Below, piece by piece: positions 1 through 6,951 of a stretch of DNA of 12,978 nt. Location: positions 1-12,978 of the forward strand of contig CALCTI010000348.1 in the NCBI GenBank assembly GCA_937894105.1, read 5' to 3'. Origin of the DNA: an uncultured cyanobacterium. GTDB lineage: Bacteria > Cyanobacteriota > Cyanobacteriia > CACIAM-69d. Positions within the stretch are counted from its first letter, which is position 1, and each line of letters begins with the position of its first letter. Position numbers and translations under genes: made by a program. Under the pieces are notes generated by a model. It saw only the letters and a list, made by a program, of their open reading frames with translations, was not told the DNA's origin and searched no databases.

Positions 1-1
1 C

Positions 2-238
2 ATATACCAGCTTCAGCGAATTCCGCCGCCGGACGCCACGTTTACCTTCGGCAGTTGGCATTTCACCATTGAGTCCACCGATGGTCCCCGGATTGATCGC
101 GTCCTCATCCAGCGCCAGGAGTCCGACGCGCCCCTGCCAGCCCTGGAAGCGCCTGCTGATAGCGTGATAGATAAAGCGGGGGATAAAACGGGCGATCGCC
201 CCATCCAGTCCCCCCCTCCTCCCCCTTCACCCCCCTAA
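2..238 (+). CDS. C-terminal fragment of a CorC/HlyC-domain (CNNM/TlyC-type) membrane protein
   Basis: Only the last 78 codons are in the window, so the start lies to the left. An open frame runs from base 2 to a TAA at 236-238. The fragment begins with the tail of a transporter-associated CorC/HlyC domain: a YQLQRIPPP segment, then FTFGSWHFTIESTDGPRIDRVLI. The spaced F-x-x-G-W-x-F-x-I and the closing R-I-x-x-V-x-I pattern are typical of that domain. In the family it follows a membrane DUF21/CNNM domain and paired CBS domains, in proteins linked to divalent cation transport or wrongly named hemolysins. After the domain comes a tail of about 30 residues rich in Asp, Lys and Pro that ends in a run of prolines. 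Such tails vary and are probably disordered. The domain call is fairly secure. The membrane and CBS parts are inferred from family architecture, not seen. The transported ion cannot be told. Confidence 0.72.
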   Translation: MYQLQRIPPPDATFTFGSWHFTIESTDGPRIDRVLIQRQESDAPLPALEAPADSVIDKAGDKTGDRPIQSPPPPPSPP

Positions 239-442
239 AAGGGTTTAAGCCCTATCCACCGCGACAATTCATCCCAACAAAACACAACAAATGCCTAAGA
301 TGGCTAAGAAATTTTGAGGAATAAGGTTAAAGATCTCTGCAGGTCCGTGGCGATCGGTTATACCCAAGTAGGCAACAGTAATTGAGCCTCCAGTTCTCCC
401 TCTCTGGTATTTTTGCGCCCTATTGGAATCTGCGTCTGAACT

Positions 443-2620
443 ATGACAAGTGCAGCGAATCGCTACCTTTTCCAGCTCACCGCCCAGCGTATGGGAATTC
501 ATTGGCCCATTTTGGCGGCGCTCCAGGACACCCACGGTCCAGCGGTGCCCAATGTGCCTAACTTGGAATGGACCTTGGGGGTGCTGCCGCCAGGGGAGGT
601 CCCTCCTGGAGAAGACGATCTGGCGGAGCGATCGCGATTAGCGGCGGCGGCGGTGCGGCGACTGAATGACAACCTGGCACGGCAACAATGGCAACCGGCG
701 CAATTTTGGGATGCCACTAGCGGGCAATACCAAGGGGAGTTAATTGAGCAAATTGCGGCGGGCATTTCGCCTACGGTGGATCAAGCGGGGCTGGCTTCCT
801 GCGAAGGCGATCGCCTCATTGCCAGCTATCGGCGCATTTCTGCCGCTGAGCGTACCGAATTAGCCACCCCTGCGTGGAAACAGTCCCAGGCGGCGGGGGC
901 GGCGATCGCCAATCGCTTTAGCACCTTGGATTACGGCTTTATGGATCGGGGGCTATTGGATCTGGTGGAGCGGGTACCCGAGTTTTACAAAGGGCTGGCC
1001 CACCAGCGTCAGGCCTTGTTTGAAATGGTGCAAATTTGGCGCGGGCTGGATAATTACGAAGCCACCGTAGCCGCTTTGGGCCTGCCGTCCATTAATTTCT
1101 CCAACCAGCAAGCGGACGAAGTGCTGCTAACGTTCACGGCGCGGGTGTCCCAATTTTATGGGGGCTATCCCCAACAGCGGGAAGCCCTGCTGCGGCTGGT
1201 GCAGCTGTGGCGGCAGCTAGACAGTCGTCAGGCGGCGATCGAATCCCTGGCGGCCAGCACCACCCCCACCTTCCCCACCGAAGCTTACGATTTGGCCGCG
1301 TTGGATTTTATCTTGCGGCTGCCCCAGTTTTATAAAGGCACCGGGATGCAGCGCAATGCCCTAGCGGAAATGGTGCGGGTGTGGCGCAATTTGGAAAGTC
1401 GCAACGCTGCCATCACCAGCTTGGGCATTGACCCGGCGAAATTTGCTAGCGATCGCCCCACCGCCGTTCGCCAAGACACCCTGGGGCAACTGGATCGGGA
1501 GCTTATCGGCTTTCTCCAGCGCGTTCCCGCTGTTTATGGCGGCCGCCCCCAAGAGCGCGGCGCTGTGATTCGCATGGTGCAGCTATGGCGAGACCTGGAT
1601 ACGCGGCAGCAGGCATTGGGCAGCCTAGAAGCGGATCTGCAAAGTTTGGAATGGACGGTAATGCTGATTAATACCAGCACCGTTTTTAAAACCCGCCCCA
1701 TCCAGTCTTCGGATTTGCCCGGCGACGAAACGGTGAAAATGCCGCGCGGGGAGCTGTCCCTTCTGGAGTCCGTTTCTGAGGGCAGCCACTATCGGGTGGT
1801 CACGGTGGAGCCCATTAACGGTCGCCGCCAGTGGTACGTGTATCGCGGGCACGTGAGCTTCCTGGAGCCGGCCACGATGTTGATCCAAAACAGCACGGTG
1901 TTTAAAACCAAGCCGGTGGCGTCCTCTAGCTTGGGCGATCGCGATAAAGTACCTGTGCCCCCCGGCGAGTTTAATATTCGCAGCTACGAAGATGCTGGCG
2001 CCCATTTGCGGATACGCCTGGTAACCCCCATCCAAGACCGGCTGATTTGGTACGTGTATAAGGGGCACATCGAACTCCTTAACGTGGACGACTATCCCGC
2101 TCCCAAGGACGAAGCCCCTGAGCCGACTCCCGCGCCCGCGCCAACTCCTAAAGTCACCCCCACCCCCAGTCCAGCCCCCAGCCCGGCTCCACGCAAGCGC
2201 GGGCGCGGCCTTCGGGTACCTGGGGTCGGCTTAGTGGGCACCAACGATTTTATTGTGTCCGGCGGCAATTTTACCTGGGGAGAAGCGACGAAGGAGGGCG
2301 ATCGCATTCCTGCCAACGCCACCATCAGCCGCAATATCATCACCATGGCTCGCCGCATGGAGGATATTCGCGCCCGCTTGGGCAACCGCCCCATGCGTAT
2401 TACCAGTTGGTATCGCCCGCCAGCGGTTAACCGTGCCGTCGGCGGTGCCCGCAATTCCACCCACCTTTACGGTCACGGCGTGGATTTTATTGTGGTAGGT
2501 CTATCGGCCCGGTCCGCCCAGCGCATTCTTGATCCCTGGTGGTCCGGCGGTCTCGGCTATGGTCCCAACTTTACCCATGTGGACAACCGTGGCTACCGCG
2601 CCCGCTGGAACTACAGCTAA
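443..2620 (+). CDS. Modular M15-family peptidase (D-Ala-D-Ala carboxypeptidase-like) with helical and SH3-like repeats
   Basis: A 725-residue protein in four parts. Residues 1-160 form an N-terminal domain (GIHWPILAALQDTHG). Four related helical repeats begin near residues 171, 228, 286 and 354, each with R-V/L-P-x-F/V-Y-x-G, a QR/QE-x-A stretch and a V-x-hydrophobic-W-R-x-L-D/E motif. Two SH3-like repeats cover about 402-477 and 478-547; each has S-T-V-F-K-T near its start and W-Y-V-Y-x-G-H near its end. After a Pro/Thr/Ala linker (552-585) comes a peptidase domain, 588-725. It has the M15 zinc pattern: S-x-x-x-N-S-T-H with H674, G-x-G-V-D with D681, and T-H-V-D with H712. M15 enzymes cut D-Ala or L-Ala-D-Glu bonds in peptidoglycan, so the likely role is cell-wall trimming, with the SH3-like repeats as wall binders. 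No signal peptide is visible. The ATG at 443 is the earliest possible start, since TGA lies at 437-439; Met17 is an alternative. The substrate is not known. Confidence 0.85.
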   Translation: MTSAANRYLFQLTAQRMGIHWPILAALQDTHGPAVPNVPNLEWTLGVLPPGEVPPGEDDLAERSRLAAAAVRRLNDNLARQQWQPAQFWDATSGQYQGELIEQIAAGISPTVDQAGLASCEGDRLIASYRRISAAERTELATPAWKQSQAAGAAIANRFSTLDYGFMDRGLLDLVERVPEFYKGLAHQRQALFEMVQIWRGLDNYEATVAALGLPSINFSNQQADEVLLTFTARVSQFYGGYPQQREALLRLVQLWRQLDSRQAAIESLAASTTPTFPTEAYDLAALDFILRLPQFYKGTGMQRNALAEMVRVWRNLESRNAAITSLGIDPAKFASDRPTAVRQDTLGQLDRELIGFLQRVPAVYGGRPQERGAVIRMVQLWRDLDTRQQALGSLEADLQSLEWTVMLINTSTVFKTRPIQSSDLPGDETVKMPRGELSLLESVSEGSHYRVVTVEPINGRRQWYVYRGHVSFLEPATMLIQNSTVFKTKPVASSSLGDRDKVPVPPGEFNIRSYEDAGAHLRIRLVTPIQDRLIWYVYKGHIELLNVDDYPAPKDEAPEPTPAPAPTPKVTPTPSPAPSPAPRKRGRGLRVPGVGLVGTNDFIVSGGNFTWGEATKEGDRIPANATISRNIITMARRMEDIRARLGNRPMRITSWYRPPAVNRAVGGARNSTHLYGHGVDFIVVGLSARSAQRILDPWWSGGLGYGPNFTHVDNRGYRARWNYS

Positions 2621-2778
2621 CTTTAGTAACATTACAATGGGGTATAGCACTTGATGAGTTGCCATAGTTTTTTTGGTTTCATCGTGGTTTAAGGCTCCAC
2701 CCGTACGATGGCTTACGGTGGCTGATACGGGGCAACGCCCTTAAAATATTCTTTAAACGAAAACGTCAGCTAACTTTA
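2614..2778. repeat. Perfect 12-base direct repeat spanning the stop of the M15 gene
   Basis: CAGCTAACTTTA occurs at 2614-2625, overlapping the TAA stop of the peptidase gene, and again at 2767-2778. The two copies are 153 bases apart in the same orientation. The bases between them, and the rest of the gap to 2914, hold no gene that I can support. A five-base-stem hairpin, GCCTT/AAGGC, lies at about 2853-2867. The repeat could mark the ends of an inserted segment or a short duplication, or be chance. I see no matching inverted ends just inside the copies. Confidence 0.5.
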
Positions 2779-2914
2779 AGGGATAAGGGCTTAAACTTTT
2801 CATAGGATGCCTGTAAAAAGCCTTTTTTGATACATCTGCCAAGGGGCGAGTAAGCCTTCCAGAAAGGCAACGATCCCTAAACTTAGGACGCTGACTCGAA
2901 GAACCCTCGTTTTA

Positions 2915-3916
2915 TTGCCACTCCCAAAATTAGTAGTTGTGCTTAGCCAATCAACCGCCGTCCCCATTTTGAGCCAAACTCAGCCGCCTCCCAGTCCCAC
3001 TGGCGGCAACTCTCAAATATGGATGGTTGGCACCGGGGCGTTGGCGCTAATGCTAATTACGGGAGCCGTTATGGGCAAGATGCAGTGGGATAAGCTGCAA
3101 AAGCAGGTGCGGATGGAAGCGTTTCGATCGCGCGAGCTAAAAAAGCGCTTAGATACGGCGCTGAAGCTGGTGCAGAGAATGGAGCGAAACCCAGACCTGG
3201 TTCACTCGCGGGAATTTAATTTGGATTATTTACGAATGCGCATGGAGGAACAAACGTTCCATTTTGCGATCGTGAACCAAATTAAAATGAAAATCAAAAT
3301 GCTAGTGTCCCTGGCGTTGCGCCCGACTCAAAAACAGGCGGGATCTTTACAGCAAGGCAACGCTGGCACCACTCGCAAGGTGGACCACACGTTTGATGTG
3401 GAGTACGAAACCAATGACGGTACGAAACGGCGAAAGCGGGTGCTATTTCGGGTGCAAATTTCCCTGATGAAGCTGCCCACCCAGCCCACTTCGAAAACGA
3501 TTGAGGAAATTATTAAGTGCCTGGAGCACTATTTAAGCTGCTCCGACGACGATGAAGATCGATGGCAGCCCACCCTCCAAGGGCGGCTGGCAACCATTAG
3601 CTGGGATCAAAAGGCTAAGCCGACGCCGCTATTGGTGATGAGCCAGTCCCAAGAGGGCATGAATGTCACCATGCGTAGTCGTCGCAGGGATGTGACTGCG
3701 GTGAATCGGATGCGATCGCCAGCGGAAGAGCTGCGCCAAAAGGCAGTCCAGGGGAGATCTCAAGGCAAAGTACGCCAAAGGGCCGTTGATCCCCAAACGT
3801 CCAGTGGCGCAACCGGCGGTACCAATGGCACTCGGGGACGCACCAGCGGGCGATCGCAAGGAACCCAAGGCACCAAGGGCAAGTCCAGCAATACCCAAGT
3901 GCGCCGGATTCGATAG
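2915..3916 (+). CDS. Conserved-looking single-span membrane protein with basic tail, function unknown
   Basis: A 333-residue protein I cannot assign a function. A Pro/Gln/Thr-rich N-terminus precedes one hydrophobic span at about 36-53 (VGTGALALMLITGAVMG). Next comes a charged, probably coiled-coil helix (58-93), then a dense core, FNLDYLRMRMEEQTFHFAIV at 101-120, followed by a Lys/Met-rich amphipathic stretch. From memory this core resembles unannotated cyanobacterial proteins, but I cannot verify that here. An acidic patch (SDDDED, 210-215) follows. The last 80 residues are basic and low in complexity (Arg, Gly, Ser, Thr, Gln), suggesting a disordered tail that might bind nucleic acid or another acidic partner. 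The predicted shape is membrane-anchored with the C-terminal bulk in the cytoplasm. The start is doubtful: TTG at 2915 gives the full frame without a clear ribosome site, GTG at 2939 is possible, and ATG at 3023 would start right at the membrane span. A hairpin terminator follows 55 bases after the stop. Confidence 0.7.
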   Translation: MPLPKLVVVLSQSTAVPILSQTQPPPSPTGGNSQIWMVGTGALALMLITGAVMGKMQWDKLQKQVRMEAFRSRELKKRLDTALKLVQRMERNPDLVHSREFNLDYLRMRMEEQTFHFAIVNQIKMKIKMLVSLALRPTQKQAGSLQQGNAGTTRKVDHTFDVEYETNDGTKRRKRVLFRVQISLMKLPTQPTSKTIEEIIKCLEHYLSCSDDDEDRWQPTLQGRLATISWDQKAKPTPLLVMSQSQEGMNVTMRSRRRDVTAVNRMRSPAEELRQKAVQGRSQGKVRQRAVDPQTSSGATGGTNGTRGRTSGRSQGTQGTKGKSSNTQVRRIR

Positions 3917-3971
3917 CCCGATCAAGAACCACTCAATCAAAAAACATCAAGCAAAGACACATCCAACGTAA

Positions 3972-4002
3972 AAAGCGCCGGTCTTTAAATAACCGGCGCT
4001 TT
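3972..4002. terminator. Bidirectional hairpin terminator between convergent genes
   Basis: An 11-base perfect stem, AAAGCGCCGGT at 3972-3982 and ACCGGCGCTTT at 3992-4002, encloses a 9-base loop. On the minus strand the stem runs straight into five T residues, so it looks like an intrinsic terminator for ho1, whose stop is 28 bases upstream. On the plus strand only three T residues follow, so it should work less well for the 333-residue membrane protein gene. Confidence 0.88.
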
Positions 4003-4030
4003 CCATTGGCTAGTAGATTGCCATGGCTGC

Positions 4031-4747
4031 CTATTCGGCGATCGCCACCTCAGTGCTGCCCCGAGCGCGGCGGCGGGTCAAGCTATTGAACAACATCTGC
4101 CCAATAGCCTTAACCAAATTACCCTCCAACTCCTGGAATAGGTCCATATTGCGGTGGAACGCATCCTTCGCCTCTTCAACGATCGCCTCAGCGGTAGCCT
4201 CATCCACTGGAGCCTCATCCAAAGAAGCACGATAGCCGACTTTAAACGCCTTCTCGTCGTCAATCTCGTCAAACTCGTAGAAAGCAGTACCTTCGCCTTC
4301 GCCCAGCCCCATTGCATTAACGGTGATTTTCTTCAAAATCTGACCGCCAGATAGGTCGCCAATGTAGCGAGTATAGGAATGGGACGCCAACAGCTCGGGC
4401 TTGTCGTTGCCCACTTCCCGAATCCGCCCCACATAGGCCACTGCCGCCTTAGAGGGCTGGAAGGAATTCTCCCAGTCAGAGCCAAAGTAGTACGCCATAT
4501 CCTTCTCCAAGCTCTCCTTGCGGTGTAGCTCGGGGAAGTAAATTTTTGACACCACTGGATGATCCTTATGGCGATCCATCTCCTCTTCCATGGCGGAGTA
4601 GATATGGTAAAAATTGCCAACCAGCTTGCGATAGGATTTTTTCTCAACAACGCCTTTCAAGAAGCATTTAATAAATCCCATGTTCTCTGCCATGGTGTGA
4701 ACTTCTTGAGTGCCTTCGCGTAATTTTGTTGCTAGGTTGCTGCTCAT
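4031..4747 (-). CDS. ho1: Heme oxygenase (biliverdin-producing)
   Basis: A 238-residue protein that opens heme to biliverdin IXalpha, CO and Fe2+ using reduced ferredoxin. In cyanobacteria biliverdin is the precursor of phycobilins. The length and sequence match cyanobacterial HO-1 throughout. The N-terminus places the proximal heme ligand at His17 (LREGTQEVH). The distal-helix signature YTRYIGDLSGGQILKK lies at 125-140, with Asp131 and the flexible Gly pair 134-135. The C-terminus, NSLTRRRARGSTEV, is typical of the soluble cyanobacterial enzyme, and there is no membrane tail. The ATG at 4747 aligns with the family start; the ribosome site is weak (TGGA about 11 bases upstream). The gene is transcribed away from gltX across a shared 437-base gap. 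An 11-base direct repeat and the A/T palindrome GTTATATAAC lie just upstream of its start. The symbol pbsA is also used for this enzyme. No key residue is missing. Confidence 0.97.
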   Translation of the reverse strand: MSSNLATKLREGTQEVHTMAENMGFIKCFLKGVVEKKSYRKLVGNFYHIYSAMEEEMDRHKDHPVVSKIYFPELHRKESLEKDMAYYFGSDWENSFQPSKAAVAYVGRIREVGNDKPELLASHSYTRYIGDLSGGQILKKITVNAMGLGEGEGTAFYEFDEIDDEKAFKVGYRASLDEAPVDEATAEAIVEEAKDAFHRNMDLFQELEGNLVKAIGQMLFNSLTRRRARGSTEVAIAE

Positions 4748-4774
4748 ATTTAAACGGTCCAGTGGTTATATAAC

Positions 4775-4799
4775 GTCGCCTAAGTTTGGTCGCCTAAGT
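4775..4799 (-). promoter_or_regulatory. Tandem 11-base direct repeat upstream of ho1, candidate regulator site
   Basis: GTCGCCTAAGT occurs at 4775-4785 and again, perfectly, at 4789-4799: a 14-base period with a 3-base gap. Read toward ho1 it is ACTTAGGCGAC twice, ending where a possible -10 (TATATAAC) begins, so the copies cover the -35 zone. Two direct repeats in that place are typical of dimeric activators or response regulators. I do not recognise the regulator, and the site does not match the HLR1 (RpaB) or NtcA consensus. Confidence 0.5.
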
Positions 4800-4838
4800 G
4801 TGCGTTGCTCATGCGCCATTCAGAATCGAGAAACTTAA

Positions 4839-4853
4839 TGCGAAATATTCGCA
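4839..4853. promoter_or_regulatory. Short inverted repeat, possible operator
   Basis: TGCGAA and TTCGCA form a perfect 6-base inverted repeat around ATA, about 90 bases upstream of the ho1 start. It is the size and symmetry of a dimeric repressor half-site pair. No regulator is named and chance is possible. Confidence 0.3.
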
Positions 4854-5184
4854 GCTTCTCCTTGTTTTGAAGTAGTTCAAATTATCGCGTCATTAGGGGA
4901 TGGACTATAAAAAAGTTGAAGGTCTGTAACATTAACGGTAACGTGGAACACTTTACGAGTGGCAGTGTTGGGCGTTTTCGCTGGGGGTACGCTGGCGATA
5001 AGTAAAGCGCAGGGTGCACGTAGATGGGATCGTTAGAATCCGCGATCGTCCACGGTCGGTGCCTGGGGAAAAGTCTTTGTCGGCGATCGCCACGCCAACG
5101 TTACAATCAAAACTCCCTGTCATAGCTGCCAGATAGCGACCGGGAAATTTTGCTGTTATTTAAGCCCTGGAAGTAGAGAACGCT

Positions 5185-6627
5185 GTGTCTGTTCGCGTAC
5201 GTTTGGCCCCAAGCCCCACTGGAAATTTGCACATTGGCACGGCTCGCACCGCTGTGTTTAATTGGTTGTTCGCCCGCCGTCATCAGGGCACGTTTATTCT
5301 GCGCATCGAGGATACGGACCAGGAGCGATCGCGTCAGGAATACACCGACAATATTTTTGAAGGGCTGAAATGGCTGGGAATGGACTGGGATGAGGGTCCC
5401 TACTACCAATCCAAGCGCCTGGACCTATACCGCGCAGCGATTCAAAAACTATTAGACGCCGGGCTGGCTTACAAGTGCTACACCAGCGCCGAAGAATTGA
5501 CGGAGCTGCGGGAGTCTCAAAAAGCTCGTAAGCAGGCTCCCCGCTATGACAATCGCCACCGTAACCTGACGCCGGAGCAGGAGCAGTCCTATATCGACGA
5601 AGGTCGCCAGCCGGTGATTCGCTTCAAAATTGACGATAATCGCGTGGTTTCTTGGAAAGATATGGTGCGGGGTACGGTCACCTGGAAAGCTGCCGATTTG
5701 GGTGGCGATATGGCGATCGCCCGGGCAGCGGGGGACGGCATTGGCCAGCCCCTGTATAACCTGGCGGTGGTTGTCGACGACACGGATATGAACATCAGCC
5801 ACGTGATTCGCGGGGAAGACCATATTGCCAATACCGCCAAGCAAATTTTGCTGTACGAGGCCCTCGGCGGCACCGTTCCTGAGTTTGCCCACACTCCCCT
5901 AATTCTGAATACGGAAGGGCGCAAGCTATCTAAGCGGGACGGCGTTACCTCCATTTCCGATTTCAAAGCCATGGGCTACACGGCGGAGGGTTTGGGTAAC
6001 TATATGACCCTGTTGGGCTGGTCTCCGGAAGAGTCTACCCAGGAGGTATTTACCCTGGCGGAAGCGGCGGCGGGCTTCAGTTTTGACCGGGTGAATAAGG
6101 CTGGGGCGAAGTTTGATTGGGATCGGCTGAACTGGCTCAATTCCCAGTATTTGCACAAGCTGGAGCCCGCCGAGCTGTTGCCGTTGGTGGAGCCCTACTG
6201 GAAAGAGGCGGGCTTTACCTTTGATGTGGATGCGGATGCGGAATGGCTTAATCCGTTGGCCGAGCTGTTGCGCACTTCCCTGACGCGGTTGGATGAGGCG
6301 GCTCCGACGGCTGAGTTGTTCTTCAAAGATGCGGTGGAATACGACGAAAAGGCGCGATCGCAGCTAGCAAACGACGGCGTGGACCAGGTTATCCAAGGCA
6401 TTATCGGCGGCTTACCGGACATCTTGGATTCTGACGGAGCGATGGGGTTGATCAAGCAGGTGACCAAAGAGAAGGGCGTTAAAAAAGGATTGGTAATGCG
6501 ATCGCTGCGGGCGGCGTTGATGGGAACTATGCAAGGACCGGAGATGGTGCCATCGTGGTTGATTCTCCATCAGCGTGGCGTGGCGAAGGCTCGATTGGAG
6601 GCGGCTTTGGCGATCGCCAAAGGTTAG
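5185..6627 (+). CDS. gltX: Glutamyl-tRNA synthetase
   Basis: A 480-residue class I synthetase that joins Glu to tRNA using ATP in the cytoplasm. The HIGH-type motif is HIGTAR at 16-21, inside PSPTGNLHIGTAR. The KMSKS-type motif is KLSKRDG at 247-253. The VIRGEDHIANTAKQ stretch (207-220) and the helical anticodon-binding part (about 310-480) are complete. Only one Cys (C98) remains where the E. coli enzyme has a zinc-binding cluster, so this is the zinc-free type. Cyanobacteria generally lack GlnRS, and their GltX also charges tRNA-Gln for GatCAB to amidate; that dual specificity is inferred from lineage. Its product also starts tetrapyrrole synthesis through glutamyl-tRNA reductase, which makes the divergent ho1 neighbour functionally apt. 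The start is GTG at 5185, directly before SVRVRLAPSPTG, where family proteins begin. A weak terminator follows the stop. Confidence 0.97.
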   Translation: MSVRVRLAPSPTGNLHIGTARTAVFNWLFARRHQGTFILRIEDTDQERSRQEYTDNIFEGLKWLGMDWDEGPYYQSKRLDLYRAAIQKLLDAGLAYKCYTSAEELTELRESQKARKQAPRYDNRHRNLTPEQEQSYIDEGRQPVIRFKIDDNRVVSWKDMVRGTVTWKAADLGGDMAIARAAGDGIGQPLYNLAVVVDDTDMNISHVIRGEDHIANTAKQILLYEALGGTVPEFAHTPLILNTEGRKLSKRDGVTSISDFKAMGYTAEGLGNYMTLLGWSPEESTQEVFTLAEAAAGFSFDRVNKAGAKFDWDRLNWLNSQYLHKLEPAELLPLVEPYWKEAGFTFDVDADAEWLNPLAELLRTSLTRLDEAAPTAELFFKDAVEYDEKARSQLANDGVDQVIQGIIGGLPDILDSDGAMGLIKQVTKEKGVKKGLVMRSLRAALMGTMQGPEMVPSWLILHQRGVAKARLEAALAIAKG

Positions 6628-6640
6628 AAATTTCCACCGA

Positions 6641-6662
6641 GGCAATTTTGCCCAAATTTTTT
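6641..6662 (+). terminator. Weak hairpin and T-run after gltX
   Basis: GGCA/TGCC (extendable to GGCAA/TTGCC with a two-base loop) at 6641-6652 is followed by CAAA and six T residues at 6657-6662. The stem is short, so termination may be partial. It lies 14 bases after the gltX stop and just left of the mobile element. Confidence 0.4.
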
Positions 6663-6666
6663 AAGC

Positions 6667-6901
6667 TTTTTAGGGATTGTCATCAATTAAGCTTCAGCAG
6701 CCTTGCCCAATGGGGAGTACACGCCTTTTAGAAACAAGAATGCTAGGGGCTGAAACCCTCACGGATCTTAACTTAGACAGGACTTACGCACCTTAACGCA
6801 ACTTCACTTTTTGAGCCACCAATCCATCAGGAAATTTCAATAGTTTCAGCGATTTTTGCGTAAGGCCTATTAGAGATTTAATTGATGACAGCCCCCAGAA
6901 A
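6667..6901. mobile_element. Small inverted-repeat element (MITE-like), copy 1
   Basis: The two ends, 6667-6690 and 6878-6901, are inverted copies of each other over 24 bases with 20 matches. The inner 13 bases are perfect (TGTCATCAATTAA at 6678-6690 and its complement at 6878-6890). The roughly 235-base interior has no open frame of note, so it could only move with help from a transposase encoded elsewhere. A related copy lies near the right end of the window, which supports a dispersed family. The interior is itself interrupted at 6778-6869 by a second small element. I find no clear target duplication outside the ends. The element fills most of the gltX-flavodoxin gap; the 39 bases to its left hold the gltX terminator, and the 50 bases to its right the flavodoxin ribosome site. 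Confidence 0.68.
6778..6869. mobile_element. Nested 92-base inverted-repeat insertion
   Basis: AGGACTTACGCA at 6779-6790 faces TGCGTAAGGCCT at 6857-6868: a 12-base terminal inverted repeat with one mismatch. TTAGA stands on both sides (6773-6777 and 6870-6874), as expected of a 5-base target duplication. When the insert and one TTAGA are removed, the remaining sequence lines up with the second copy of the host element at 12843-12892. It has no coding capacity. The ends look like those of cyanobacterial insertion sequences, but I cannot name the family. Confidence 0.65.
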
Positions 6902-6951
6902 CTAACGTTGAGAAACCAGCGCAGCTAAAAAAACATAGGCGGAAATAAAAA

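Larger units (their letters stand above)
4748..5184. promoter_or_regulatory. Divergent control region between ho1 and gltX
   Basis: A 437-base gap with no supportable gene, lying between the start of ho1 (minus strand) and the start of gltX (plus strand), so it must hold both promoters. On the ho1 side are GTTATATAAC at 4765-4774, a possible -10 region, and the 11-base repeat at 4775-4799. A short inverted repeat lies at 4839-4853 and one HIP1 palindrome near 5083. For gltX I see no convincing -35/-10 pair. A GGAAG stretch at about 5169 could be its ribosome site, though the spacing to the GTG is long. Promoter positions are inference. Confidence 0.55.

Noticed and set aside
1625..2068. A 147-codon minus-strand frame within the M15 peptidase gene
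   Set aside because: It lies opposite a well-supported domain with clear repeats; such long antisense frames are common in GC-rich genes.
2092..2460. A 122-codon minus-strand frame rich in Gly and Ala
   Set aside because: It is the complement of the Pro/Ala/Thr linker and peptidase domain; the low complexity mirrors the linker.
4931..4943. GTAAC repeats near 4926-4943 as an NtcA site upstream of gltX
   Set aside because: The spacing does not fit GTA-N8-TAC.
6908..6936. TTGAGA and AAACAT at 17-base spacing as a flavodoxin promoter
   Set aside because: The -10 matches only three of six consensus bases, and the start would fall so near the ATG that the ribosome site is nearly lost.
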